A DNA stretch of 14,323 nucleotides from an alpha proteobacterium 3107 (lineage in GTDB: Bacteria > Pseudomonadota > Alphaproteobacteria > Rhodobacterales > Rhodobacteraceae): contig JPPB01000205.1 in the NCBI GenBank assembly GCA_001483205.1, positions 1-14,323 of the forward strand. Reading direction: 5' to 3'. A program made the position numbers and the translations under genes. Positions within the stretch are counted from its first letter, which is position 1. Each line of letters opens with the position of its first letter. Below, in pieces: positions 1-7,543 of this stretch. The notes under the pieces were generated by a model, which had not been told where the DNA came from, made no database searches, and saw only the letters and a program-made list of their open reading frames with translations.

Positions 1-161
1 GTATAGTGGTCGAAATCGCCTGCAATGCGCCCGTATTTCTGATCAAGAGCATTCACCTGAAAAATCAGAAAGCCCGCCACTCCGACGGCAATCAAACCCA
101 ATACGGACGCAAACCTAGTGCGGCCCCTGGACCTGACGAAGGTCTGTTTCGATGATGTCAA
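1..161 (-). CDS. N-terminal part of a small membrane-anchored protein (truncated by window edge)
   Basis: An open frame begins at a TTG codon (159-161, minus strand) and runs off the left edge, giving 53 complete codons. A good Shine-Dalgarno (CCTCC on the plus strand at 168-172) sits six bases upstream of the TTG. The start lies inside the end of the helicase gene, overlapping it by 47 bases in another frame, which suggests translational coupling. The visible protein has a basic N-terminus (about residues 5-16: K, R, R, R, R), then one hydrophobic segment at roughly residues 18-36 (ending GFLIFQV), then a charged region. This fits a single-pass anchor with the N-terminus inside. No family can be named from this fragment. 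Later in-frame starts (TTG or GTG within the hydrophobic segment) are possible but would destroy the anchor. Confidence is moderate because only the beginning is visible. Confidence 0.5.
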   Translation of the reverse strand, partial: MTSSKQTFVRSRGRTRFASVLGLIAVGVAGFLIFQVNALDQKYGRIAGDFDHY

Positions 162-3100
162 GGCATCCCTCCATGTCTTTTGCGAGGTCATCAACCCAGA
201 AGCGACGCACACGCCAGCCCAGGGTTTTCAGTTGCTCATCACGCCACAAATCTGATGTTTTGCGGCGGCCATCCTGAGATTCGTGCCACCGGCGGCCATC
301 GACTTCGAGATCAAGCCTGATGTCACCGGCACCGAACAGGGCGAAATCAAGACGCCGCCCGGCAATTTCGTATTGAGGGCGGGGGTCAAGACCTCTGCTT
401 TTCAGCGCGTGGAAGACCCGCCGCTCCAAATCGCTCTCAAAGACGCCTTCACCCCGCTTGGTCCGGGCCTCGGTCGCTCTGGCCGCCAGCCGCCTGAGCG
501 CGGACACCGTTCCTGAGCGGGCGAAACCGAGATCACCAAAGATCATCGCGACGGCTCGCGCGCGGGAAATAGCAACATTCAGGCGGCGGGTATCACGTTG
601 CAGGAAGGTCAGGCCGGATTGCGGGCTGCGTGGGCCAACACAGGGGGAAAACAGGATCAGATCGCGTTCCTGCCCCTGAAAGCCGTCAGCCGTTCCGGCC
701 CTGAACTCTGCGGCAATCAGCCGTGTTTCGGGAATTGCCTGCCTGATTGCCTGCTCCAGCATGTGAACCTGCGCCCGGAATGGCGTGACCACGCCGATAC
801 TGCCCCGGTAATCCTGCCGCAGCAGCACATGTTTCAGATGCTCCGTGATTGCCGTGACCTCGGCAGGATTCACATTGTCGCTCGGGGGTATTGCCGGGGC
901 TGGCACATGCTCCCACGCCAGCCCCGGTCTTGCGCCCTTTGGCACGACAAGGCTGCCGGGATCGTATGCGGGTTCCAGTTGGCCGCCATAGAAGTCATCG
1001 CTGATATAGCGCGTGATGTCCCCGGCAGAGCGGTATTGATGCCGCAAAGTCACCCGTGCGGCACCGGGCACCCGCGATGCGCAATCGAAAAGGGACCGTC
1101 TGCTTTGCGCGAACCGGCCCATTTGCGCAACCGGCAGGTTCTGCGCCAACATCAGATTCCGGTCCTGCGCCAACCCCAACCCGGCAATGAACGACAACTG
1201 CCGGTCGTCCCCGACCACCACCGCCCGCCGGGCGCGGACAAGCAATGGTATCGCCGCCGCGATGTCGCATTGGCTGGCCTCATCAAAGATCACCAGATCG
1301 AAAAGCGCCGCCTCAAGGGGTATCCGTTTGGGTGCTCCGAGGACAGACGCCAGCCACAAGGGGCGGTGCCGGATGACCGAGCGCGACAAGTCTGCGGGCG
1401 GATGGCTCTTGCCGCCGCTGAATGTCCAGTCGTCATAAGCATCCGCGACCTCCCGTCGGTGCGTTTCCGTCAGATGCGTGCGGTGCGCCATAATGCGGGG
1501 CAGAGAGGTTCGGGCAATCCCGGCGATTTCCTCTCCAAGGGCAAGCGGATCGCCTGATGCGGCTATTGCGTCCCGCCGGATGCGGCATTTTTCAAGGTGG
1601 TCCTTCAGTTCCGGCAGGGTGGCCGGTGCGCCGTGCTCTCCCTGAACGGCTGGCCCGCCGGGACGCCGAAACAGGCGCGCGAAAAACAGGACCACCCGTC
1701 TCAGAACGGAACTGTGCTGCTTTGGCGGCGGTTGGCTCTGCGGGGCCTCGGCTTCATACCGTTCCCGCAGGGCAATGCGCTCAAGCAAATCGGCGATTTC
1801 ACATTCCAGAGACGCCCGTTCCTCGATCACGTCCATCGTCCTGCATCGCAGCGCGGATTTGTCCCTCAGACGCGCCAGGGCGATTTCGTCCACCGGGGCG
1901 TCCTGGGCCGCGTGATCCCGGCTGACAAGCTGCTTCGCCACCTCGGCAAAGCCGGTGTTTATATCCTTGTGCGGATTGAGTGTGCGCGTCACGAACGGCG
2001 CATCGGGGGCAAGCGCGCCCAGCCTCTCCTCAACCGCATCCAGCGCCTGATGATTCCTGGAGGCGACAAGCACACTGCCGCCCGACATCAGAACCGACGC
2101 CGCCATGGATACGATGGCCTGGCTTTTCCCGGTTCCCGGCGGGCCGGTTACAACGGTCAGAGGTTCAGAGCAGGCATGGCGTACGGCCCGCAACTGTTCC
2201 CCGTTGAGCGGACCGGTATTGATCGCCGGAATAACCGGACACGCGCCCGACTCCAGCCCGAGAATTGGCGAGACCGCAGTGCCGGAAAGCCTTTCGCCCG
2301 ACCATGCGGCAATCCTGTCCAGATCACGCGCCGCGCCAGCGGTAAAGGACGAGTCCGTCGGCAGAAATATGGCGGCGCTGTCATGGATACCCGGTGATGA
2401 GAGGTCCAGCCGGGCCTTCAGATTCTGGCCGGTAAGAGGACCGCGCACCTGACTGGCAACCGCGTCGCGCAACCGGTCAAGGAACTCCGCCGCCCGCAGG
2501 CCGGGGCCACCCCCTGCATCAAACAGCTCAGCCAGCGCGTCACCACGCCAGCCGCTGGCCCTGGCCGCCGCCTTCACCCAATCCGGGTTCACAAGAATGT
2601 CGTCTGCATCAACCCTGATGGTCAGCGCCCCGCCGTTCCGTTCCCAGGTCGCGGCAAGAAGCCCCACCGGCTGAATGGCTGGCACGCCGCCCCTGCGCCC
2701 GACAGCCATCGGCCAACCAACAGCAAGCCCGTTTTCATTCCCCTCACGGCGCACGAGGGCTTCGCGAAATTCCGGCGGCAACCGGTCTGATTCGATGTTG
2801 ATGACAACGGTCTCGCCCTCATCCGGCACGACCGGACCCCGCCCCGAAATCAGGGCCCATTCAATGCCATGCTTGTCGGGGGGCTGGGTTGTCGCGCCCC
2901 GCGGATCAGCGCGCAGGGCCGACCGCCAATACCGCAGCAGGGCCTTCGGATCGACACTCGTTTCCGGGCTTTCCGGCTCTTCCCCGATGTCTTCCGGGGC
3001 GGGTTCCCGAAAAAACGTGACCGCAGTGCCGGAAATGATGTCCGCGCCCTCTTCGTCCGCGACGTAGCGTGCCATCTTTCCGGCATTTGCATCGGGTTCA

Positions 3101-3294
3101 AAGACCGAAAGCCCTTTCGTCCGCCACCGGCCATCCTTTCCCTTTTCGATGCTTCCGTCCCGCAGCAGGCCGTCCAGCTCGGCAATCGCGGCAATGCGTT
3201 TATCGTGGTTGAAACCGGCCCTGATCAGGACAATCAGCTCTTCCGTCGTGCGCCCGCGCGGAAAGGCCCTCAATGTCTTCAGGACCAGCGACAT
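115..3294 (-). CDS. SF1 (Upf1/COG1112-like) helicase fused to a C-terminal Vsr/DUF559-type nuclease domain
   Basis: A 1059-residue protein. Residues about 1-60 look like a winged helix (helices around TTEELIVLI and IAELDGLLRDG, then a basic wing). The helicase core has Walker A GPPGTGKS at 384-391, Walker B DEASQCD at 671-677, motif III VVGDDRQL at 693-700, motif IV LRHQYRS at 750-756, motif V TADGFQGQERD at 868-878 and motif VI RRLNVAISRAR at 903-913. This is the order of Upf1-like SF1 helicases. Between Walker A and B lies a charged, coiled-coil-like insertion (about 465-520) followed by a hydrophobic/basic helix (about 529-545). Residues about 950-1045 match the Vsr/DUF559 endonuclease-like fold: E953, D983, E997-V-D-G, then a WRDEQL helix and a GWRVRRFW strand. 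It probably acts on nucleic acid using ATP. Helicase-Vsr fusions are known among anti-phage systems, but a defence role is only inferred. The ATG start is preceded by a G-rich stretch seven bases upstream. Confidence 0.88.
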   Translation of the reverse strand: MSLVLKTLRAFPRGRTTEELIVLIRAGFNHDKRIAAIAELDGLLRDGSIEKGKDGRWRTKGLSVFEPDANAGKMARYVADEEGADIISGTAVTFFREPAPEDIGEEPESPETSVDPKALLRYWRSALRADPRGATTQPPDKHGIEWALISGRGPVVPDEGETVVINIESDRLPPEFREALVRREGNENGLAVGWPMAVGRRGGVPAIQPVGLLAATWERNGGALTIRVDADDILVNPDWVKAAARASGWRGDALAELFDAGGGPGLRAAEFLDRLRDAVASQVRGPLTGQNLKARLDLSSPGIHDSAAIFLPTDSSFTAGAARDLDRIAAWSGERLSGTAVSPILGLESGACPVIPAINTGPLNGEQLRAVRHACSEPLTVVTGPPGTGKSQAIVSMAASVLMSGGSVLVASRNHQALDAVEERLGALAPDAPFVTRTLNPHKDINTGFAEVAKQLVSRDHAAQDAPVDEIALARLRDKSALRCRTMDVIEERASLECEIADLLERIALRERYEAEAPQSQPPPKQHSSVLRRVVLFFARLFRRPGGPAVQGEHGAPATLPELKDHLEKCRIRRDAIAASGDPLALGEEIAGIARTSLPRIMAHRTHLTETHRREVADAYDDWTFSGGKSHPPADLSRSVIRHRPLWLASVLGAPKRIPLEAALFDLVIFDEASQCDIAAAIPLLVRARRAVVVGDDRQLSFIAGLGLAQDRNLMLAQNLPVAQMGRFAQSRRSLFDCASRVPGAARVTLRHQYRSAGDITRYISDDFYGGQLEPAYDPGSLVVPKGARPGLAWEHVPAPAIPPSDNVNPAEVTAITEHLKHVLLRQDYRGSIGVVTPFRAQVHMLEQAIRQAIPETRLIAAEFRAGTADGFQGQERDLILFSPCVGPRSPQSGLTFLQRDTRRLNVAISRARAVAMIFGDLGFARSGTVSALRRLAARATEARTKRGEGVFESDLERRVFHALKSRGLDPRPQYEIAGRRLDFALFGAGDIRLDLEVDGRRWHESQDGRRKTSDLWRDEQLKTLGWRVRRFWVDDLAKDMEGCLDIIETDLRQVQGPH

Positions 3295-3555
3295 TCATGT
3301 GCCCCCGGCGTTCCGCATTCCGTGCAGACGCCTTTTCGCATTCATGGCTTGAACCGGTGAAACAACACACCTCCCCCACGAATTTCTTTCACGATCAGGC
3401 CCCCGGATCGGGCACCCGTTTCAATCCTCGTAACGGATGTCCGGCAGTTTGCCATGACATCGAAAGCACAGGGCGCATTCACTTGCGCATTGTAAAGGGC
3501 GATGGTGATCCTAGGCGAATCAAACACGCGGATCAACAGATTTTCAGGCGCGCCT

Positions 3556-4674
3556 TTACCCGCTCAGGTGAATGCTCTGGCCGCTGGTAAGGGCCTCATG
3601 CGCCGCAATCCCCATCCGCACTGCCCATATTCCGTCCTCCAAAGACACATCCGGCCTTGCCCGCCCGCCGCGCAGAAGCTCCAGAAACCCCTGATGCTGA
3701 TAATAAGTGGCTCCGTTATGGTCCCCGGCCTCCAGCAGGCGGGGATCAACCGGAATATCCCTTGACACCGGGCCTTTGGGGTTGCGCGGGCTGATGATCA
3801 CCCGTGGCACCGGCGGCGCGCCCAGATTTTCGGGCCAGAACCGCCCCGGCCCCGGCACCAGCGCTTCGATCTTTGCGTCCGGCCCGACGGCAGAGATTTC
3901 CTCCTGATACCGCGACCCTTCGGCAAACATGCACAGTTCCAGCATGGCGCAGGCACCAGAGGCAAAATCGACAATCACATAGCCGTGGTCCAGAATATCC
4001 GGCGTTTCGCCATCGTGACGCTCATCCAGATGGTTGACAGCCTGCCCGCCGCTTGCCGCAATCCGCACCGGGTCCGACTTCAGGATCAGCCGCATGAGAT
4101 CAAAGAAATGGCAGCATTTTTCGACAAAAGTGCCGCCGGTGTTGCGGTTGAACCGGTTCCAGTTGCCGACCTTTTCAAGAAACGGGAACCGGTGTTCGCG
4201 AATGGTCAGCATCCTGACCCCGCCGCTGATCGCCTCTGCCTCGGTGATCAGGGCTGAGATCGGCGGCATATAGCGATATTCCATCGCCACCCAGATAGGG
4301 TAAGGGTAGCCCTGCCTGATCGTGGCCAGCCGGGCGGCATCTTCCGGGGCGGTAAACAACGGTTTTTCCACCAGCAATGGCAGGGGGCGCGTCCGGGCAA
4401 TCTCGCTGATCTGGTCCACATGCAGGTGGTTCGGGCTGGCAATCACGATGCAATCCAGGCTCTCAACCGCCAGCAAATCCTGCACCGAAGGCACCAGTGC
4501 GGCCTGATGCGCAATCTTCTGCCCCGCCTGCGCCATGTCGGGATCTGGTTCGTATATCGCCGCCACCCGCGCCCCTTGCAGCAGTGCGATATTGCGCAGG
4601 TGCTCCTGCCCCATCATGCCGCATCCGATCAGCCCGTAAGAGATGGTCCGGGTCATGCGCATATCTTCTTTCAT
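3556..4674 (-). CDS. Gfo/Idh/MocA family NAD(P)-dependent protein (dehydrogenase, or candidate NAD-dependent glycosidase)
   Basis: A 372-residue cytoplasmic protein with an N-terminal Rossmann domain (GCGMMG at 17-22) and the family EKP motif (103-105, K104 being the usual catalytic lysine). The substrate domain carries EKCCHFFD at 185-192, with K186 and H189 in the place where the family keeps its active-site Asp/Lys and His. Members normally oxidise sugars or polyols; GH109 and GH188 members instead use bound NAD+ to cleave glycosides. The gene lies one base after the GntR gene, so the two are co-transcribed, and it faces away from an SsuD-like monooxygenase operon. That context makes a sulfoquinovosidase of the GH188 (SqgA) type an attractive hypothesis. 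A plain sugar dehydrogenase remains the alternative. The start is uncertain: ATG at 4674 lacks a clear ribosome site, while ATG at 4656 (residue 7) has AGAAG eight bases upstream and starts just before the first beta strand. Confidence 0.9.
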   Translation of the reverse strand: MKEDMRMTRTISYGLIGCGMMGQEHLRNIALLQGARVAAIYEPDPDMAQAGQKIAHQAALVPSVQDLLAVESLDCIVIASPNHLHVDQISEIARTRPLPLLVEKPLFTAPEDAARLATIRQGYPYPIWVAMEYRYMPPISALITEAEAISGGVRMLTIREHRFPFLEKVGNWNRFNRNTGGTFVEKCCHFFDLMRLILKSDPVRIAASGGQAVNHLDERHDGETPDILDHGYVIVDFASGACAMLELCMFAEGSRYQEEISAVGPDAKIEALVPGPGRFWPENLGAPPVPRVIISPRNPKGPVSRDIPVDPRLLEAGDHNGATYYQHQGFLELLRGGRARPDVSLEDGIWAVRMGIAAHEALTSGQSIHLSG

Positions 4675-4675
4675 G

Positions 4676-5386
4676 TCATTTCAGGCGCTGAACATATCTG
4701 GCCTGCTCCGGGTCAAACCACGTCTTGGAAAACTCGACCGGCGCGGCCTTTTCTGACCAACTGAACCGCTCGATATAGCCAGCCGTGTCGCCGGGGCGTC
4801 CGGTAAACGCTGCCGGGGTCCACTCAGGCAGCGCGCCGACGGACACCCTATCCTCGGCACGGGTGATCCAGAACCCCAACTGGTGCTGATAATAGCGATA
4901 GAGCGAATCCGACAGCAGGTGCCGGTCAATCTGTCCAGCCGATTCGTCCAGCCAGATTTCCTCAACAGCGATGATTGTGTCATTCAGATAGCGCATCCGG
5001 CGCACCCGCGACCCGGTATCCGACACGCCGAAACGGGGCAAATGCGCCGGTTTGTGCAGGTGATCGACAGACAGGATGTCGGCGCGCGGCAACCCGCCGC
5101 CCTCGGGCAGTTCCAGCCGGAACATGGCATAGACACTGTTCTGCGCCCCCGTTTCCCGAACATAGTTCCCGGACCCCTGAATACGCTCCAGCATCCCCCT
5201 TTTTTCCAGCTCGGCGAGCGATTTTCGCAAGGTGCCGACCGACACCCGCAACCCGGCAGCCATCTTGCGCTCAGGTGGCAGGCGCTCGCCGTCGATCAGG
5301 CGGCCTGACGCAATATCGCGGATCAGAAGCTCGGCAATCTGCACATAGATCGGCAGGGCATTCGGATTTCGGCTGGTTGGGGTCAC
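4676..5386 (-). CDS. GntR family transcriptional regulator with UTRA (HutC-type) ligand domain
   Basis: A 236-residue regulator. Residues about 10-78 form the GntR winged helix: IYVQIAELLIRDI, then the GERLPPERKMA recognition region, RKSLAELEKRGML, and the wing ending GSGNYVRE. Residues about 88-236 are a UTRA small-molecule domain (YAMFRLELPE, then IAVEEIWLDES typical of the fold). The start is GTG (5384-5386) with GAGG seven bases upstream. The gene is transcribed away from the monooxygenase operon across a 112-bp intergenic region and sits one base upstream of the Gfo/Idh/MocA gene. It most likely represses both directions until a sugar-type ligand binds. The ligand is unknown; UTRA domains often bind sugars, sugar phosphates or related acids. 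The family assignment is secure, and the role as cluster regulator is inferred from position. Confidence 0.9.
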   Translation of the reverse strand: MTPTSRNPNALPIYVQIAELLIRDIASGRLIDGERLPPERKMAAGLRVSVGTLRKSLAELEKRGMLERIQGSGNYVRETGAQNSVYAMFRLELPEGGGLPRADILSVDHLHKPAHLPRFGVSDTGSRVRRMRYLNDTIIAVEEIWLDESAGQIDRHLLSDSLYRYYQHQLGFWITRAEDRVSVGALPEWTPAAFTGRPGDTAGYIERFSWSEKAAPVEFSKTWFDPEQARYVQRLK

Positions 5387-5413
5387 GGCGGCACCTCACG
5401 GATCGCAGAAAAA

Positions 5414-5456
5414 ATTGATACACTATTGATCTACATGAATGGGCTTGCTATGCAAG
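5414..5456. promoter_or_regulatory. Candidate divergent control region: two ATTGAT repeats and a CTTGC-TAT-GCAAG dyad
   Basis: The intergenic region between the divergent GntR and monooxygenase genes is AT-richer than its surroundings. It holds two direct copies of ATTGAT (5414-5419 and 5425-5430), spaced 11 bases apart or about one helical turn. It also holds a perfect inverted repeat, CTTGC-TAT-GCAAG (5444-5456). TTGATC at 5426-5431 with TATGCA at 5449-5454 is a weak -35/-10 pair with 17-base spacing for the rightward operon; the dyad would overlap its -10. GntR proteins bind short dyads, so this is a reasonable operator candidate. The promoter match is poor and there is no experimental support. 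Confidence 0.3.
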
Positions 5457-5498
5457 AGAAAAATAACCCGGTGCAAAGCAAGGCTCAAAAGGCTCAGG

Positions 5499-6653
5499 AT
5501 GACGATTGTTCCCATCACCTCCCCCGATCTGGATGCGGCCGAGGTTTCATGGTTCGCGGCGCTCTGCTCGGACGACTATCGGTTTCTGGGGGTGCCTGAC
5601 GGTGATTTGCGCTCAAGCTGGGGCCACTGTTCCGGGATCGTGAAAGAGGCCGAGGCGCAGGGATTCAGAAACATCCTGTGCCCGTCATCCTATCAGGTCG
5701 GTCAGGATACGCTCAGCTTTGTCGCCGGTTGCGCGCCGATCACTGACAGGATCAACCTGCTGGCGGCAGTGCGCTGCGGAGAGATGCAGCCGATCATGCT
5801 GGCGCGCACCATCGCCACGCTGGATCACATGCTGAACGGGCGGCTGACGGTCAACATCATCTCGTCCGATTTTCCGGGGGAAAAGGCCGACAGCACCTAT
5901 CGCTATCAGCGCTCGCGAGAGGTCATCGGGATACTGAAACAGGCCTGGACGCAGGACAAGATCACCTGTGAGGGCCAAATTTACAGCTTTTCCGGCCTGA
6001 CCACGGACCCGGCGAAACCGTATCAGACCGGCGGCCCGCTGTTGTATTTCGGCGGCTATTCCCCCGCCGCCTTGCAGCTTTGCGGCGAGCATTGCGATGT
6101 CTACCTGATGTGGCCCGAAACCCAGGACCGGCTGGCCGGGCGGATGAAGGCGGTTCACGCGGTTGCCGAGGACAGGGGGCGCACGCTGGATTACGGGCTG
6201 CGGGTTCACATGATCGTCCGTGATACCGAGGCAGAGGCGCAGGAATATGCCGAGCATATTGCCTCTCGGCTGGATGACGACTATGGCCGCGCAATACGGG
6301 AGCGCGCGTTGGATTCGACCTCTCTGGGGGTGGCGCATCAGTCAGAGAGCCGCGACCTTGCCGACGAATACGGCTATGTCGAACCCGGCCTGTGGACCGG
6401 TGTCGGGCGGGCGCGATCAGGCTGCGGCGCGGCCCTTGTCGGGTCAACCGATCAGGTGATGTCGAAAATCGAAGACTATCAAAAGATGGGCATCCGGGCC
6501 TTTATCTTCTCGGGCTATCCGCATCTGGAAGAGGCCCGTCACTTCGGCGCGCGGATCATGCCGAACCTCAAAACATGCTCGCTTCCGCACGCATACGGGC
6601 GGGTGCCTGCTGACATCCCGGCCACCCCGCTGGGCAACGGAGTTCGCCACTGA
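5499..6653 (+). CDS. SsuD-like FMNH2-dependent sulfonate monooxygenase, probable sulfoquinovose monooxygenase (SmoC-like)
   Basis: A luciferase-like flavin monooxygenase of 384 residues that uses FMNH2 and O2 to cleave a C-S bond and release sulfite. The sequence has the SsuD pattern: SWFAALCSDDY near the N-terminus, an NIISSDFPGEK loop (119-129), LMWPE (203-207), RVH (R235, H237), WTGVGRARSG (299-308) and SGYPHLEEA (338-346, Y340 and H342). The Arg-x-His, the Arg of the GxGxxRxG loop and the Tyr-x-His match the active-site residues described for alkanesulfonate monooxygenase SsuD. I chose ATG 5499 because AAAAGG lies six bases upstream; an in-frame ATG at 5439 would add a basic 20-residue leader with no ribosome site and would cover the operator dyad. 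The stop overlaps the next start (TGATG). Its partners are an aldo/keto reductase and a flavin reductase, which favours sulfoquinovose over simple alkanesulfonates. An alkanesulfonate or another sulfonate remains possible. Confidence 0.88.
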   Translation: MTIVPITSPDLDAAEVSWFAALCSDDYRFLGVPDGDLRSSWGHCSGIVKEAEAQGFRNILCPSSYQVGQDTLSFVAGCAPITDRINLLAAVRCGEMQPIMLARTIATLDHMLNGRLTVNIISSDFPGEKADSTYRYQRSREVIGILKQAWTQDKITCEGQIYSFSGLTTDPAKPYQTGGPLLYFGGYSPAALQLCGEHCDVYLMWPETQDRLAGRMKAVHAVAEDRGRTLDYGLRVHMIVRDTEAEAQEYAEHIASRLDDDYGRAIRERALDSTSLGVAHQSESRDLADEYGYVEPGLWTGVGRARSGCGAALVGSTDQVMSKIEDYQKMGIRAFIFSGYPHLEEARHFGARIMPNLKTCSLPHAYGRVPADIPATPLGNGVRH

Positions 6654-7543
6654 TGGAACGTGTAAGACTATCGGACAGTCTGGAAATGAGCCGCCTTGTC
6701 TATGGCATGTGGCGGCTGGGCGATGACAGCGACATATCATCCGGCCATGTCCGGGCAAAGATCGGGGCCTGTCTGGATCAGGGCATCACCAGTTTTGATC
6801 AGGCCGACATCTATGGTGATTACGGGGCCGAGGCGATTCTGGGCCATGCTCTGCGCGCCGATCCGGGCCTGCGCCGAAAGATGGAGATCGTCACCAAATG
6901 CGACATCATTGCCCCCTGTGGCCGCTATGCCGACGCGAAGGTCAAACATTATGACACCTCGCGCGCCCATATCCTGAAATCGGTCGAGACCTCGCTTGGC
7001 GCAATGGGGATTGACCATATCGACCTGTTGCTGATCCACCGGCCTGACCCGCTGATGGATCACCATGAAACCGGTGCCGTCCTTGATGAGGTCGTGGCCG
7101 GTGGCAAGGTGCGCGCCGTGGGGGTTTCCAATTTCCGTCCGTGGGACTGGACATTGCTGCAATCAGCGATGAAAACGCCGCTGCTGACCAACCAGATAGA
7201 GATTTCCCTGGTCCGGATCAGCCCGTTCACCAATGGCGATCTGGCTTTTCATCAGCAACATGGTCACCGCCTGATGGCCTGGTCGCCGCTGGGGGGCGGG
7301 GCGCTGATGGCCGGAGAGTCCCCGGTGGGGGCGGTGGCGGACGAGGTGGCGGCGGCATATGGCGTTGACCGTGCCGCCATTGCCATTGCCTTTCTGCTGG
7401 CACATCCCGCCGGGATTCTGCCGGTGCTGGGGACCAACACTATGGCCCGCATCAGGCGTATCTCTGACGCGCTGGGCGTTGATCTGGACCGCGAAACCTG
7501 GTTCCGCCTTTACGAGGCGGCGCTTGGGCAAGAGGTGCCATGA
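6653..7543 (+). CDS. Aldo/keto reductase (YdhF-like), candidate 6-oxo-glucose reductase (SmoB-like)
   Basis: A 296-residue (beta/alpha)8 aldo/keto reductase. The catalytic tetrad is visible: D49 and Y54 in FDQADIYG, K82 in VTKCD and H129 in LLIHRPDP. The VGVSNF segment and AWSPLGGG strand, typical of cofactor and substrate contacts, follow, and the C-terminal NADP-binding part (VLGTNTMARI) is intact. Length and motifs resemble the YdhF group. The ATG overlaps the stop of the monooxygenase by one base (TGATG), so the two are translationally coupled. In sulfo-SMO pathways this enzyme reduces 6-oxo-glucose, the aldehyde left after desulfonation, to glucose. That role is inferred from its place between monooxygenase and flavin reductase; the family itself is certain. 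Confidence 0.9.
   Translation: MERVRLSDSLEMSRLVYGMWRLGDDSDISSGHVRAKIGACLDQGITSFDQADIYGDYGAEAILGHALRADPGLRRKMEIVTKCDIIAPCGRYADAKVKHYDTSRAHILKSVETSLGAMGIDHIDLLLIHRPDPLMDHHETGAVLDEVVAGGKVRAVGVSNFRPWDWTLLQSAMKTPLLTNQIEISLVRISPFTNGDLAFHQQHGHRLMAWSPLGGGALMAGESPVGAVADEVAAAYGVDRAAIAIAFLLAHPAGILPVLGTNTMARIRRISDALGVDLDRETWFRLYEAALGQEVP

Noticed and set aside
598..1557. Long plus-strand open frame (319 codons) opposite the helicase
   Set aside because: It mirrors the codon pattern of the helicase gene, which has all its motifs on the other strand; the translation shows no domain and no ribosome site.
3342..3536. 64-codon minus-strand frame between the helicase and the Gfo/Idh/MocA gene
   Set aside because: No ribosome site, no family resemblance, and a different frame from the more protein-like CxxCH stretch; not supported as a gene.
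5499..6653. Reading the monooxygenase as an ordinary SsuD for sulfur scavenging
   Set aside because: SsuD operons normally carry an ABC importer and no aldo/keto reductase; the gene content here fits a carbon-source sulfosugar pathway better, though the alternative cannot be excluded.
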